64,000 bases of DNA, taken from Mytilus trossulus. Lineage: Eukaryota > Mollusca > Bivalvia > Mytilida > Mytilidae. The notes below the pieces were generated by a model that saw only the letters and a list, made by a program, of their open reading frames with translations, did not search any database and was not told the DNA's origin. Below, in pieces: positions 1 through 11,887 of the stretch; within the stretch, counting starts at the first letter, position 1, and each line of letters begins with the position of its first letter. The DNA is taken from assembly GCF_036588685.1 (NCBI RefSeq), contig NC_086386.1, forward strand, positions 77,436,682-77,500,681. The letters run 5' to 3'. A program made the translations under genes and the position numbers.

Positions 1-190
1 AGAATGAAATGTACTAAAAAAAAACAATTGAAAGCTCTGAAAATCGGAGAAAATTTATTTATGATAACTACCGAATAAAAAGCATAGAACTTGACAACGA
101 TTTATTATTTCTCAAAATGTTTTAATGACAGAACTGTCACACAATATTTGTCATGAGTTTTGGCTTTGCAAATACATTGTTTGGCGTAAA

Positions 191-560
191 TAGTTATCAA
201 AGGTACCAGGATTATAATTTCATACGCCAGTCTACATTATACTCATCAGTGACGCTCAGATCAAAAAAGTTATAAGGCCAAACAAGTACAAAGTTGAAAA
301 GCATAGAGGACCCGAAATTCCAATAAGTTCCTGGGATAAGAAAAGCCTTAGTTTAAAAAAAAATCAAAGTTTTGTAACAGAAAATTCATAAAATGCCCGT
401 ATAATTGATATTCATGTCAACACCAAAGTGCTGACTACTGGGCTAGTGATTCGCTCGGGAACGAAACGTCCACCAGCAGTGGCATCGACCCAGTGGTTTA
501 AATAGTTATCAAAGGTACCAGGATTATAATTTAATATGCCAGACGCAATTTTGGTCAACA
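191..560 (+). repeat. Dispersed bivalve repeat, copy A (about 1.2 units)
   Basis: A roughly 312-bp unit starts with the motif TAGTTATCAAAGGTACCAGG at 191 and the same motif recurs at 503, so one full unit is followed by the start of a second. It includes the sub-motifs GACGCTCAGATC, TTCATGTCAACACC, ACGAAACGTCCACC and CAGTGGCATCGACCCAGTGG. The reverse complement of the same repeat lies at 12510-12862, which shows that it is a dispersed family. I associate this repeat with mussel genomic and cDNA sequences from general knowledge. No coding capacity is evident; short open frames inside it have no family resemblance. Confidence 0.75.
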
Positions 561-1298
561 TAGTCTGGTTTTAGCATTTTAGCCACATTAGCACTGAAAA
601 TCTTGACCCTAACACATCTCACAGAAATATCTGATTTTCAATGTCTAATTTGATTTGTATTTCAAGAAATATGGCTTATAGCTTTTTAACAAATGAAGCA
701 ATTCTGCCCATGACGAGTGATGCAACTTATGCAGGAGAAAGTTATCCTGACACTGTTATTTCATGGTGGATTTTTCAAAATTTTAACCACAGTCAACTAC
801 TGTCTCACTCACTCATCAGATTACAAAGACCAAGGATCTCCCTTGAGACAGTTAAGATTAACATACTCTTTGTTGCTCAATAAAACACGGCCTTGTATGG
901 TCACCTCGATGCTATAGAGGAAATTGGTTTGGATGTTGATTTATAAATCCTCATTATTTTTTAATTGGAACATTAAATAAATTGCCAACTGTTAAAAATG
1001 TGCACGTTTATTGCTGTTCTGCAGGTGGAATTTTCTGTCAATATCTAAAATACTCCCATTTCAATCGCAAGCTGCAGTCGACATTTCTGTCCTTTATCTA
1101 GGTCAATCCATTGCAGACATAACCCATACGAATTATAATAATGAATGACATATATGCGATTGAAAACAAACAACATTCAGTCAATTAACTCAATTTGCCC
1201 TTTTAACCCTAGATTATGTAAACAAAAAAGTCATTTGTAAATTTTGTTCAATTGACAGAACAATTTGACCATTCTGCCATTTTGACAAAATAATCATA
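561..1298. other. Non-coding stretch, nothing recognised
   Basis: AT-rich sequence with short overlapping open frames near 641-917 that resemble no family and share the same bases in two frames. No RNA gene, terminal repeats or tandem repeat seen. Confidence 0.5.
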
Positions 1299-1882
1299 AA
1301 GGAGTAGGTCCGGTAAGGGCCGATTTTGGCCTCAAATTTCAGGTTCATCTAACGCACCTTTTCGGACACTTTTTAAACACTTAAGTGTCTATTTCATTTT
1401 TGATTCGATTAGTTTATGTGAAAGATTTTAACTGATCTAGTCATTAAAAACGCGCTGATTCAAGCTTAAATATGAAAAATCTATCAAATATGCCAAAAAA
1501 CGTCACTTTTCAGATGGTTTTTGTCAAAAATGAAAGTGGCCGCACCCGTGTTCATCCTCAAACTTTATATATGTTTTGTATTATCATCAAATACAACTTA
1601 CATTTCAATATAATGAATGAACACGAATGCAGCCACTTTCATTTTAGACGGAAACCGTCTAAAAATTTACTAAAATGCTAACATTTTGAGGATTTCAGTA
1701 ATTTAGCATGACTTAATGATGCTAGAACGCGATATTTGTGCATTGTATTGTCAAAAACAGCTCATATTTATGTAGCAGAAGCATTTTACTTTCCAAAATA
1801 TAGCTTAAAGATTACAATTTCATAATTTTCTAAAACTGCTATATTTTGGGGCCAAAAAGGAGTCTCACTGAACCTTCTCCTT
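1299..1882. mobile_element. Non-autonomous TA-flanked MITE (mariner-like)
   Basis: The ends are inverted repeats: left AAGGAGTAGGTCCGGTAAGG, and right, read on the minus strand, AAGGAGAAGGTTCAGTGAGA. About 15 of the first 20 bases match, and the two flanking bases on each side are TA (1297-1298 and 1883-1884). A TA target duplication with short inverted termini is what Tc1/mariner-type elements leave. The 584-bp interior has only a short frame of about 69 codons with no transposase motif, so it would depend on a transposase supplied elsewhere. The superfamily is inferred from the target site only. Confidence 0.65.
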
Positions 1883-2118
1883 TATGAAATACAGAGTAAG
1901 TATAAGACTTTAACGTAGTTTCACTAAACAAAACATACCATATGACATACAAACCTTCCCAGTTGGTTTTTGGAAAAGAAATTAATTCTACTAAACCGTT
2001 AATAATTTTCTTTGCAAAATATTGTGTTTATGTTCACTGTTGTCGTTTGGATCTCAAATATATCCTTCTTCATAAATTTGTTGAATTTCGTTTCAAATTT
2101 TCCGGCAGTTTATAAAAT

Positions 2119-2228
2119 TAATAGGTATTTTTAGTCATTTTGAATAATGCCTGTCAATATTAGGCATTTTATAAATTGCCTGAATATTCAGTCATTTTAC
2201 AAAATGCCTAAATTTAGAAAATGCCTAT
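2119..2228. repeat. Short palindromic GCATTTT/AAAATGC cluster
   Basis: Several copies of a short motif appear in both directions: AATGCCTGTCAATATTAGGC, GGCATTTTATAAATTGCCTG, GTCATTTTACAAAATGCC and AAAATGCC. AGGCATTTTATAAATTGCCT is a near-perfect palindrome. It may be a small foldback element or a local slippage product. Confidence 0.4.
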
Positions 2229-3232
2229 AGCATATACATGTTAAACATTCACATCACTCCTCATACACCAATAACCTTACACTATACCATAGCACCATAT
2301 GTAAAGCAAAATTCAATCCGGATGATACATTATACGGCAGGAAAATGTTACAGAAGTTGTTATTTTTTCATCTAGTGTATAATAGTCCATTGTGACATAT
2401 TATCCATCGACGTGCAATTCTATCTTGGAAGTTAAAATATTGAATAGTTAATAAAAAAACCACTTAATCTTTGCAAATTGTATGGACTAATAATAGTGTA
2501 TTTGAATATAAACTAAATTAGTAAATAAAAAAAACAAGCATATGTATTATAATTGAAAATAATATCCTGAAATATCAGACAAGACAGGTATTATGAAACA
2601 TATAGAACAAAACAGGAAGGTATGTCACGGATCCTAATTGTGAAATATTATCATGGTCAATTTAAAATACAAAATTAGGTAAGTGAAATACAGGTAAAAG
2701 TGAGTTGTTTTCAGATATCGGTACACATAAAAAGTAAAGGTAGAAATATAGTTGCATTACAACAGTTAAGATATATAACAATACAATGAATAATAGAATG
2801 CATACAATACAGATGAAACCAGATGATTCATAACATAACAATATATAGGAACAAAAACAATTTCTACAGCTGGATAGTGTTTACCTGTAAACTATTTTAT
2901 GTTTTATTAAATTATGATTTAGGTCATCTTTTTATTTAAATCATTATAACAAATATAAATGGCTCAAAATTACCTCCCTTTGATTGATAAATTATGCAAA
3001 TATGTTCTACTTTGGTGAAACAGTTATTATTATGGTCATGTATATATTTATTACGAATACCTTACATAGTAGACAATGATATTCTTATTTAACAAGGTTG
3101 TGTGAAATATGGAACGGAACATATATACTGGTATATACTATCTGCATAAGACAGATAGAATTTCAGTCCTCCGAATCTACCTGAGAAATACCATGTCTGA
3201 AAAGAAAATACTGTGACAAATTATCCCTAGGA

Positions 3233-3273
3233 TAAAATATCACAGAGGAAAAAATATCACAGAGGAAAAAATA
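3233..3273. repeat. Short tandem repeat (17 bp, about 2.4 copies)
   Basis: The unit AAAATATCACAGAGGAA is repeated in tandem immediately upstream of the LINE target-site duplication, giving the LINE an AT-rich insertion site. Confidence 0.6.
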
Positions 3274-3277
3274 TAAT

Positions 3278-3289
3278 AAACCGTTACAC
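3278..3289 (+). repeat. LINE target-site duplication, left copy
   Basis: AAACCGTTACAC at 3278-3289 is repeated exactly at 11914-11925, directly after the poly-A tail. The leading A residues are ambiguous with the tail, so the certain part is CCGTTACAC. Direct repeats of this length bracketing an element with a poly-A tail are the signature of target-primed reverse transcription. Confidence 0.85.
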
Positions 3290-3474
3290 GAGAGGTTGAG
3301 TTATGGCCCTTGAACCAAGGTGATTAGTGTTTTATAGCTCCGCAAAAAAGTGAATTTTTGAAAGATTGCAGCTGATAGTATGGTATGAATTGTTGAAAAC
3401 TGTATGCAATATATGTTTACATTCCTTTTGAGACTAAAACATTCAAAAACGGACAAATAGTTTAGTATTTATCG

Positions 3475-4757
3475 ATGTGTAAAGACAAAAAAAATCCAAA
3501 CGAAGAAAACAAAATGGCCACCTCTCATGCCGAAGCAGCTAGAGATGAAAACAGATACAAAAACAAAAATGATGACTGCAAGATTGGTAATGTCAAACCA
3601 ATATTTCTTCTCGAAACAGACGTATTTGGTGAACATGATATGAATCATTTAGGTCAACGCCCATTCCTACTAAATATAGAGGTATATCGAGCAATAGAAG
3701 AGCAGGTACCAGTTAGAGCTTTAATTGGGTTACAGAGAGTTCGAGGCATCTGGCGAATATATTTCGACAATGAACAAGACAAAAAAGAACTACTGTCATT
3801 GGGATTAACCATCAGAAGAAAATCAATAACCCTGTACTTGAGAAACCCAAAAGTAACCATGAATGAAGAACCAAACGCTATAAAGGTACGAGTCAAAAAT
3901 GTTCCTCTATCAGCAGATGACGACCAAATCCTGAGAACTCTTGAAACCTCAGTTAGCAAGTGTGAGATAATCACTCACTCTAGGGAAAGATTGACAATCT
4001 TGTAACAAACTGCAGAACAGGTGATAGGATAGTCATATGCAAACCTTTTGATCCGCCGCTGCCGAGGTCGATGAAAATATGCAATTATTGGGCTACTATT
4101 AGCCATTTTGGCCAAGCATCTACAAGCAGACCAAATATGAAATATAGTAAGTGTCTAGATGAAGGGCACACAGCAAACAATTGTTCAAACGGATGGAAGT
4201 GTAAAAAATGTGGTCAGCTAGGACATAGACAATATGAGTGTGAAGAGCATTCTGATGTTGAAGTTGAGGAAGAAGGCAATACATATATGACCAACATGGA
4301 GAGTGTCTGCAATCCAGACATTTTCCATGAAAGTGAAAATGATGTACAGACCAATCAACAAACTGAAGATAATGATGAGTCAGTCCAGGATAGTGATGTC
4401 GATTCCAAATGCACGACAAAACCTCTCCTGAATACCAAGGGTAGAAGTTGGTCAGAGAGTGACACGGAACATTCGCATTTGAACCTTGGTGCTCAGGAAA
4501 GTAAGTCCACTGGAAAAGACAATTCCCAACAGCATAAGGAAAAACATAAAATCAATAAAAGTGTTGACAGAAGACCAGGTATCTCGAGGTATTTGACAGC
4601 AAGACCGAGTCATGATCAGAGTGACACTACAAATAGCATACCTAAACAGTCAAAAACAAAGAACATTGAAAAATCGCCAGTAACCCCAACAGAGAATCTG
4701 CATGACGCAACACGAGATGAGGCTGCTAAGAAGCCAAAAAAAGAGACGCTAATTTAA
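3475..4757 (+). pseudogene. LINE ORF1 (RNA-binding, zinc-knuckle protein), frameshifted
   Basis: Nucleic-acid-binding protein of the LINE ribonucleoprotein. The first part (3475-4005, 176 codons) contains GIWRIYFDNEQDKKEL and then IKVRVKNVP, the pattern of Tx1-group ORF1 proteins of molluscs and fishes. A frame change near 3990-4005, which looks like one lost base, moves the reading into the frame of the second part (4071-4757), in which the region after the break is still recognisable. The second part has tandem CCHC knuckles: CKKCGQLGHRQYEC is intact, but in the knuckle before it the first Cys is Tyr (YSKCLDEGHTANNC). The C-terminal 150 residues are polar, rich in Glu, Asp and Lys, and end at a TAA. 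ORF1 would be about 430 residues. The annotated start is the first ATG; a second ATG 13 codons on is possible. Confidence 0.8.
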
Positions 4758-4935
4758 TATCTGTTATTAAATTAAAATACAAAATATAAGACTATAGAAC
4801 TCTTTTATTTTAAATTATAAAAAAAACTAAAAAAAAATACATTTTGTCAATCATATTTTTCACAAAACAGTATGTATAGCACTGATTTCATTTATTTTTA
4901 ACTGTATATATTATTCGAGATATGTCTCAAAATGT
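4758..4935 (+). other. LINE inter-ORF AT-rich spacer
   Basis: A/T runs with no coding signal, between the end of ORF1 and the unassigned frame beginning at 4936. Confidence 0.5.
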
Positions 4936-5772
4936 TTGTTGTTATGTGAAACAGCTGATGAAGGTTGTCCTCTTAAAATATTCAGACTGACAGATAGTCT
5001 AATCAATTCCAATAATGAAGATTATAAATGGTCTGTTCTTCATGAAAGTTTTATCCTGAAAAAGAAAAAGACAAATAAAAATAAAAAATACATTAATGTA
5101 TGTGTATTTAATAAAGTGGCAATTTTTTTTTATTGTGTACTCCAGAATCTACATGTAGATATGTGCATGATAATATTTATGTCATGTTACTATAATATTA
5201 AATTAAAGTATTTACCATCTGCTACTAAATATCCTGATCCAGAAAACATATTAATCCATCTTGAAACATCTCCATCAAAAACGGATGAAATAACCTTGAC
5301 CAGAAATTCTATAAATACTTTAACGTTGAGGTCAAAATATAGAACGTAGACAACTAAAAGTAGAGAGCACCTGGACAGCGAAAGTCTAAAACTATTGCAA
5401 AACAAACATCATATGCTTGACGAATATAATCATCATGAGAATAGGCTAATTATGGAAAAGATCGATAACATAATACATTTAACGGTACGGGAAAATAAAC
5501 TGCTAAAAATATTGTTCAGGAATACACCGACTATAAACAAAGAGATAGTAAACAAAGCGGTATTATTTGAGAAAAAAACAAACACAGACCGAAATTCATC
5601 GTTTAAATACCCACGATCTGAAAAACCAATCGCAATCAGTGAGGCGTATAACGGTATTTCTCAGGTAAAACAAATGTTATATCAGTATGTAAACTGTCCT
5701 ATAAATAATTCTTCTTGGAAAGAAACAAGACTAAAAGAATTTAGTTTTAAGTCAGTCAAAAGAAATAACTAA
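4936..5772 (+). other. Unrecognised reading frame between LINE ORF1 and ORF2
   Basis: Two open stretches (4936-5349 and 5395-5772) lie in the same frame, separated by one TAG at 5347-5349 and a short open gap, so they could be one interrupted frame of about 278 codons. The first 80 codons are low-complexity (Lys/Asn-rich, then Tyr/Cys/Ile-rich) and are probably not protein. From about 5210 onward the composition is more protein-like and polar, including EYNHHENRLIMEKID and RENKLLKILFRNTPTINKE. I recognise no domain. It could be an extra ORF, an extended ORF1 tail, or chance openness in AT-rich DNA. Its ORF2-proximal end stops about 100 bp before the endonuclease start. Confidence 0.35.
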
Positions 5773-5873
5773 ATAATAAATAAAATCAATACCAAATGCC
5801 TCATTATTAATGGTAAGAAAGATAACTCACCATGGTATTGTATGAAATTTAAAATATCCAACTATAAACCACC

Positions 5874-8800
5874 ATGAAAAACTATTTGCACATCTGTACG
5901 GTCAATGCTAATGGCCTACAGCAACCTGAAAAAATTAATAAAATAGTAAGTTGGACAAATCAACAAAAATGTGATATAACTTTTATACAGGAAACTCATT
6001 TTACTAAACAAATGCAAGATACTTTGTTTAAAGAACTTGGTAAAAACATTTTCAGAAGTGATGGTACCAGTAATTCACGTGGAGTAGCAATATGGATAAA
6101 AGATAGAATTAGTTTTAAAATTATTGATGAGCATAAAGATTCTGATGGCAGATTTATTTTGATTAATATTGAAATAAATGAAAACATTTACACGCTAGTA
6201 AATATCTATGCGCCAAATAGATCAAGAGAAAGAAATAGTTTTTTCAAAACAGTTAAATCAAATATAAATAAATATGGATTAGGTCAAACAATTCTTGGGG
6301 GAGATTTTAACGACATCTGGTCATTAACTGATACAAAAAATGAAACTAAATCCTCTAAAAAAATTGATAAACCAGTAACAGGTTTAAAAGGGCTTATAAA
6401 ATCATGTAAATTGATAGACATTTGGAGAAGTAGAAATAAAAATCTAAGGCAATTCACGTGGTGTAGAAAAGATAGATCAGAAGCCACCAGAATTGATTAC
6501 TTTCTGATTTCGAAAGAAGTACAAAAAAATTGTAAAAGCTGCGATATTAGACCTTTAGTACAGTATCTTTGAAAATTAATACTGAAAGAGGAAATAAGGG
6601 GCGTGGCTACTGGAAATTAAACTCCAGTGTTTTAAATAATGATGACTATGTAAAGGAAATAAACAAATTAATAAACAGATATGAAAACGAATCAATTAAC
6701 TGCAATGATTTAGGGATACTATGGGACAATTTGAAAATAGAGGTAAGAGATGCAAGTTTAGACTATTGTAAAAGAAAAGCCAAATTTAAAAAAGATAAAA
6801 TAAATATCCTAGAAAAACAACTAAATGATCTCAATAATAAAGCAAATAATGGTACAGATGTAAATCATATATTACAAAAAGAAATTGAGAATTTGGAAAA
6901 TGATCTAGATTGTTTATATAAAGACAAAATTAAAGGACAAAAAATAAGATCAAGGGTAAAGTGGTTCGAAGAAGGGGAAAAAAATAATGCATACTTTTTG
7001 GGACTAGAAAAAAGTCGTCAAACAAAAAAGATTATAACTGAACTATATGATGAAAATGGGATCCCAACAACTGATCAAGATAAAATTCTAAATCTACAAG
7101 TGAAATATTACAAAAAACTTTATGAGTCTACTAATCCTTGTGAAAATGAAGTTAAAACATATATCAAAGAAACAAAATTAACAAAAACACTTAAAGATTC
7201 CGATAGTAATCAATGTGAAGGGAAAGTAACAGAAATTGAATGCACTGATGCAATTTTTAAAATGAAGCTTAATAAATCCCCTGGTCTTGAAGGACTGACA
7301 GTAGAATTTTATAGGCAATTTTGGACAAGCCTTAAACATATTGTTGTCAAAGTATTTAATTATAATTATGAAAAAAAAGGACTAACAAACTCACAAAAGA
7401 AAGGTGCAATTTCACTAATTTAAAAAAAAAATGATCCTCTTTCATTAGATAATTATCGTCCCATAACTTTATTAAACATTGATACTAAACTATTAGCTTA
7501 TGTATTAGCTCAGAGACTTAAAAAGTACTACCATCTATTATTAGTCTAGATCAAACAGGATATGTTAAAAATAGATATATTGGTTTTAACATCAGACAAA
7601 TTCAAGATATAATAGATTATTCTGAGAAATTTAATATAGAAGGAGCAATCCTTTTCTTAGATTTTAGTAAAGCTTTTGACTCACTAGAATGGACTTTTAT
7701 GACGGAAACACTGAAACGGTTTGGATTTAAAAGTAGCTTTATCAGATGGGTGGAAACTATGTATAACGACATTAAGGGATGTATCTTAAATAATGGGTGG
7801 GTCTCAGGTCCGTTTAAAATATTTCGAGGGATACGACAAGGGTGTCCGATTTCAGCGTTACTTTTTGTTATAACAGTAGAACTAATCGCAATAAGACTTA
7901 GAAGTAATAAAGATTTTAAAGGTATAAAAATTACATTAGATGGAAAATCTTGTAATTTAAAAATTTGTCAATTAGCTAATGATACAACACTTTTTCTTCA
8001 GTCAAGGAAAGAAATAAGTTTAGCTCTCAGTATAATTGAAACATTTGGAAGTTTTTCAGGGCTTAAGCTAAATAGAAATAAAACTGAAGGGGAATGGCTA
8101 GGACGACTAAAAAGTTCAAAAGATAAATATGAAAATATAAATTGGACCGACAAACCAATCAAAAGCCTTGGAATATATTTTGGGTATGACAAAAAAGAGT
8201 GTCAAACATTAAATATTGAAAAAGTGTTGGACAAATTAACGAAACTTGTAGAAAGATGAGCAAAAAGAAAGTTACCAATACTTGGAAAAATATTAGTCGT
8301 AAAAGCTCTTCTTCTACCAAATATAACCTACATTGCGACTAACAGTATCATTACTAAAGAAAATCTACAAAATATAAATAAAATCTTATATAAATTCATT
8401 TGGAACGGAGGAAAAGATAAAATAAAAAGGTCAATAATAACAAAAAACTTCGCAGAAGGGGGGTTAAAAATGATTGATATAGAATCCTATATAAAATCTA
8501 TACATTTAAAATGGATTATAAAAATATTAGAATCAGAAAGTGCAAATTGGTCTGTATTATCAAAACTATACCTTAATAAATTTGGAAAAAACCTTCTTAT
8601 TTTTAAGATGAATGTGAATAACACAAAATTTCTAGATAAAAACATATGGAACAGTACACCAACCTTCTATCAAGAGATGATAAAAACATGGATAAATGTA
8701 AATAATTGTGAAAACAATCATCATGATCAAATCAATAATTATTTAGAAATCAGGAAACAAGTTATATGGGGAAACAAATTCATAAAATTTCAAGGAAAAT

Positions 8801-9690
8801 GTCTGTTCTGTGATAATTGGATTGATAGTAACATACTTTATATAAATGACCTAATAGATAAAAGAGGAAATATATCAGAAGAAATGATTATTTCAAAATT
8901 AAGAAATAAAAGGAATTGGATTTCTGAATTCTCAAAACTAAAAAAATCCATACCAAAGCAATGGACCGACAAATTAAAATCAGAAGAATCAATCAAAACA
9001 AAAGTCCATATCAACCGAACAAAAACTAAACTTAGAGATTGTAATGATGTTCTAACTATTAATGCTAAAAACATATACAACTTAGTATTAAGTGTGTCAA
9101 AAACAGGAATACCAGTAGGATTTTTCAAATGGAAAAGAGTCTTAAGCAAAGGGAGACTAATAAATGAATTTAAAGACTCTATTAAATTTAATTTTGAATA
9201 TCTTAAAGATAATAAAATAAAAATGTTTAGATGGAAATTAATGCACTATATTTTGCCAAATGAGGTGTTGCTTTTTCAGTGGAAAATTTCACAAAACAAT
9301 TTGTGTTCATATTGCAATGAAATAGATAATTATAATCATTTTTTCATTACATGTTCATATCATAAAACATTTTGGAAATCAATGAAATTTTTACTTAAAA
9401 AAGTCTTCATAGGCGAACATGTGATAAGTCTTCATTCGTTGGTTATAGGATACAAAATTCATGACAATGTATACTATGCGCTAAATCATTTGCTTAGCTT
9501 AATGTTCTTTTCAGTCTATAAATCACATTATGTTTCCAATAAAAAAACCAAAGCAGTAGACACCTTAAAATTTTTTGAATATGAGGAAGAAAATACTGTA
9601 GAATTATATAGTATGACCAATACAGAGATCAGTAGTTTATTTACAAAGGTGTTGAATATTTTGAAGTATAAAAATGAAGTCATTTTATAG
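5874..9690 (+). pseudogene. LINE ORF2: AP endonuclease and reverse transcriptase, disabled
   Basis: The enzyme that nicks the target and copies the LINE RNA. Endonuclease at 5874-6572: NANGL, FIQETHF, SRGVAIWI, VNIYAPN, GGDFND, RIDYFL; the final catalytic His region is lost where the frame changes at about 6570. Linker and RT from 6569: WFEEGEKNNAYFLGLEK, KLNKSPGLEGLTVEFY, NYRPITLLN, FLDFSKAFDSLEW, RQGCPISALLF. The expected FADDTT-type active site reads LANDTTLF, so a catalytic Asp is Asn. The C-terminal zinc finger CSYC..H..C is at about 9307-9353. Breaks: frameshift at about 6570, TAA at 7421-7423, frameshift at about 7518, TGA at 8257-8259 where Trp is expected. The rest of the frame is continuous to TAG at 9690. 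The ATG at 5874 gives the endonuclease start expected for the family. Confidence 0.88.
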
Positions 9691-10064
9691 TTAACTTAAG
9701 CTACATGTATAGAAAAAAAACAGATGTTATAGATCTAGATTATGTGTGATTGCATGTGTGTTTTTTTTTATTCCTTTATTATAAATGTACTATGCAAGTA
9801 GTTATCTGTAAGTGCTATGCCTAAGGTGTGAGTATGTGTGAAAGGTATGGAAAGAAATTTGTTTGTAAAATTTATCATGTGGCAATGAACAAGAATGACT
9901 GTAAGCGCCGAAGTTTGTGTGTACAGTAATTATTACTATAATGTATGAATGATAATGTGGGTAAATCAGATAAATTAGTGTGTAGGTGTGTGTGTGTGTC
10001 TTTGTCAATATATAGGTACTTCGACACGTGTACACTAAATATGTGTGTATTGTTTACAAACTTA

Positions 10065-11343
10065 GGCCGTGTTCACACCAAACGCCGTGTAGGGTAAACA
10101 TGTTTGTTATTCGTTTAGTGTAGTGTACACTGGTTTCACATTACATTTGTTCACATCTATACACCTTGTTTAGTTACCTGTACATAAGATTTGTTCTCAC
10201 TTGTAAACAATATGTCATTTAAACGTTCATTACGTAGAACTGAATTCAAAATTTTTGGACATTTTTTCTAGCGGTAAGGGATCAACCATTTGTCTTCAAA
10301 AGGGCCGGTGGAAATAATCAGATAAAAAAATAACCCTCCCCTTTTTAAGTTAAGTGGTGGGTACTTTATGAAAGCCATTTTTATAATTTGCAATAGTTTG
10401 AATATACTAGAGATGTCTCGATTACGCATTAGAAAATGTTAGCTGCAGCAGCGTGCTTACAGCCGAGAAAGTGGATTGAGATATTAGGGATCACTACATT
10501 TTCATCTTTTCTGTTCGTTTCAAATGGTATTTCTTCTCCAATGAGTATTTGGTAAAGGAATAGGGTACCGTTTTTTTTATCTACTTTAAGTGTTATTTAA
10601 CGGATCTGAGATACTAGACAAACATATCATTTACCTCACACTTTTTTTAGTCATTCATTTATGCGTGAATCGTTGTTTGAGTAAAGACCAGTGGCGAATA
10701 TTTCTGTGTACGTCAAGTCGATTCGGGAAGACCTTTTCAAATGAATTAGGCAGCCACTATTAACTTCAATTTTTGGGGAGGAGGAGCGGAGGTAGGGGGC
10801 GTGGGCTATTGATTTATTTTCAGGACAAGTTTTGGTGACTACTCGAAATCAATTTTAGCATTATATATAGTGGCAGCTGAGGGTGAAACAAACAAAAAAA
10901 AATCAGGGCCAAAAACCGGAAACATGTTTTGTTTCCAAAACAAAATCCATAGCTAACCTCCTCACCCCCTTGCTTTAATGTTTTTATAGCCCCCCCCCCC
11001 CCCCCCCCCCCGAGTACGTTATTTTTTTTAACAAAAAAAAATCTGTAAAATTTAGACAACAATTTCTGTAAAGAACTATACTACTAATTATCAAAAATAT
11101 CAATTTTACTCAAAAATAGTTTCCTCCTTAAATATATACACGGTAAAACTAATGTCCTAAATGCCTAGTTTTGTGTACATTTAACCTACACAAGGCCTAC
11201 ATTGACTATCGACTGTGTGTAGATAAAACATAATTTAAACTACATGTAAACATTGAGTTTTATCAATGGGAACGCAATTGTGTTTAGTTTACGTGTGAGT
11301 TACACTAACACAACACCGAATTTAGGTCAATGTGAACACGGCC
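10065..11343. mobile_element. Nested PIF/Harbinger-like non-autonomous DNA element
   Basis: Perfect 13-bp inverted termini GGCCGTGTTCACA (10065-10077) and its complement (11331-11343) are flanked on both sides by TTA (10062-10064 and 11344-11346). A 3-bp TTA/TWA target duplication is typical of PIF/Harbinger elements. If the target is read instead as CTTAG, the ends shift by a base or two and the superfamily is less certain. The 1.28-kb interior has TG-rich inner flanks, purine-rich patches around 10775-10800 and a 22-base C run, but no transposase. It inserted into the 3' UTR of the LINE after that element landed. Confidence 0.6.
10990..11011 (+). repeat. Poly-C tract, 22 bases
   Basis: An uninterrupted run of 22 C residues inside the nested element, next to A and T runs. 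Such tracts can form i-motif or G-quadruplex structures and are prone to length error in assembly. Confidence 0.9.
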
Positions 11344-11881
11344 TTAGACAGGTAAACTAAAGGTCACGACACGATACTTATCTAGGTCAAATCAATAACA
11401 AATTTAATAAAGATTGAAAGTGCAACTGTGAAAAATATATTTACACTCCAACTTACCTTTACGCAATATTATTCCAAGCTTTTAAAACCACATCGAAATT
11501 AATAATCCAAATTCACGAAACACTTCAAAAAATATTATCCAAACACGAGGATAAGAAAAGTCGTGTGAGGTCACTTGACCGCAATTTATTTTTGATTAAA
11601 TAATAAAAGAACCTAAAAAGTCATTCCGGATGAATGATCAAATTCCGTAAAACAATTATTGTGTAGATATTTTTTATATGAATATATCTGAAAATACTTT
11701 AAGTGATGTAGAAAAGACTATTTGTAACAAATATAATAATAGTTTAATGTGTGAATTAAAACAATGTAATTTATTAGTTAATTTTACTGAATATTATCCC
11801 TGGGTATTTCAGTTGTAATCTAGCAGGGAAACTTGATGAAATGCTGTACACCAAGTTTAATTGTTAAACAGCAATATGTGC

Positions 11882-11887
11882 AATAAA
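11882..11887 (+). terminator. LINE polyadenylation signal
   Basis: AATAAA lies about 17 bases upstream of the terminal A run (11905-11916) that abuts the right target duplication, the expected layout for the 3' end of a retrotransposed LINE RNA. Confidence 0.75.

Larger units (their letters stand above)
1883..3277. other. AT-rich non-coding stretch
   Basis: No gene, RNA or mobile element is recognised. Apart from the two local repeats listed separately (2119-2228 and 3233-3273), the sequence is unstructured and AT-rich with many stops in all frames. Confidence 0.5.

Noticed and set aside
641-917. Two overlapping short frames in the left flank
   Set aside because: Two frames of the same bases are open, no family resemblance, no splice or promoter context.
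9802-10035. Minus-strand frame of 77 codons rich in His, Thr and Tyr
   Set aside because: Produced by the TG-rich microsatellite in the LINE 3' UTR.
10820-11062. Minus-strand frame of 80 codons with a Gly run
   Set aside because: The Gly run is the poly-C tract read on the minus strand; no protein family resemblance.
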